A DNA stretch of 6,772 bases, from positions 1 through 6,772 of the forward strand of contig DAOVZQ010000142.1 of the NCBI GenBank assembly GCA_030635025.1, written 5' to 3'. This DNA comes from a bacterium (GTDB taxonomy: Bacteria; Krumholzibacteriota; Krumholzibacteriia; LZORAL124-64-63). Below the pieces are notes generated by a model. That model was not told the origin of the DNA. It was given only the letters and a program-made list of their open reading frames with translations, and did no database searches. Every line of letters begins with the position of its first letter. The first letter of the stretch is position 1. Below are positions 6,515 to 6,772 of the stretch, piece by piece. The translations under genes and the position numbers were made by a program.

Positions 6515-6772
6515 ATGCATCCGCATCTGTTCGGTATCGTCAAGAGCTTCGGAGTGCTGCTGGCCCTGAGTTTCCTGGTGGGATTCTGGTTGAGCGTACG
6601 CCGGGGACGCGGGCGTGGTTTTCCGTCCGAACTCGTCCTCGACTTCTGTCTGACGGTCATGGTTTCCTCGATCGTGGGTGTGCGCCTGTTTTACGTGGTG
6701 ACCCACCCCTCCGAATTTCAGCCCTGGTACGAGGCTTTTCTGCTATGGCGCGGAGGTCTCACGTTATACGGC
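6515..6772 (+). CDS. lgt: Prolipoprotein diacylglyceryl transferase, N-terminal part (cut by window edge)
   Basis: Lgt moves diacylglycerol from phosphatidylglycerol to the lipobox cysteine of prolipoproteins in the inner membrane, the first step of lipoprotein maturation. The first 86 residues are present. They show a membrane segment at about 9-27 (VKSFGVLLALSFLVGFWLS), a basic stretch RRGRGRG, a second hydrophobic segment at about 41-62 ending in GVRLFYVV, and then WRGGLTLYG (78-86), which matches the family pattern W.GG(L/M).(F)(H/Y)GG. The residue aligning with the histidine of the E. coli HGG motif is tyrosine (Y85). An AGAGGA site 4 bases before ATG 6515 supports the start. The gene is 26 bases after rodA, with no terminator between, so it probably belongs to the same transcript. 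Identification rests on the partial sequence but the motif and membrane pattern agree. Confidence 0.87.
   Translation, partial: MHPHLFGIVKSFGVLLALSFLVGFWLSVRRGRGRGFPSELVLDFCLTVMVSSIVGVRLFYVVTHPSEFQPWYEAFLLWRGGLTLYG

Overview
This window looks like ordinary bacterial chromosome from a high-GC, probably Gram-negative, rod-shaped bacterium. It holds a compact cell-shape locus. All genes from radC to the right edge lie on the + strand, and one gene leaves the left edge on the - strand. I do not recognise the species. The gene order, the GC-rich codon use and a long RodA with an extra pair of hydrophobic segments would fit an uncultured FCB-like or delta-like lineage, but that is a weak guess.

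Layout. Positions 1-97 (-) hold the first 32 codons of an aspartate kinase, cut by the window edge. Positions 98-248 are a divergent intergenic region with a plausible promoter for each direction. A perfect 7-bp inverted repeat lies at the expected radC transcription start and covers its ribosome-binding site. radC follows (249-977, +). Then comes the elongation (Rod) cluster: mreB (1017-2051), mreC (2068-2949), mreD (2946-3437), mrdA/PBP2 (3454-5217) and rodA (5217-6488). The 5' part of lgt (6515-6772) runs off the right edge.

How the genes work together. MreB filaments under the inner membrane, bridged by MreC and MreD, organise the RodA glycosyltransferase and the PBP2 transpeptidase, which build lateral-wall peptidoglycan. 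Lgt adds diacylglycerol to prolipoproteins, a different envelope task. Its place 26 bases after rodA suggests shared transcription. From mreB to lgt the gaps are 26 bases or less, with overlaps at mreC/mreD (GTGA) and mrdA/rodA (TGATG), so this is very probably one operon, perhaps read through from radC. No terminator, tRNA, rRNA, mobile element, CRISPR array or long repeat was seen.

No unknown system stands out. The points most worth a second look are the hairpin over the radC ribosome-binding site, the enlarged RodA, and small family-level variations in MreB, MreC, PBP2 and Lgt.
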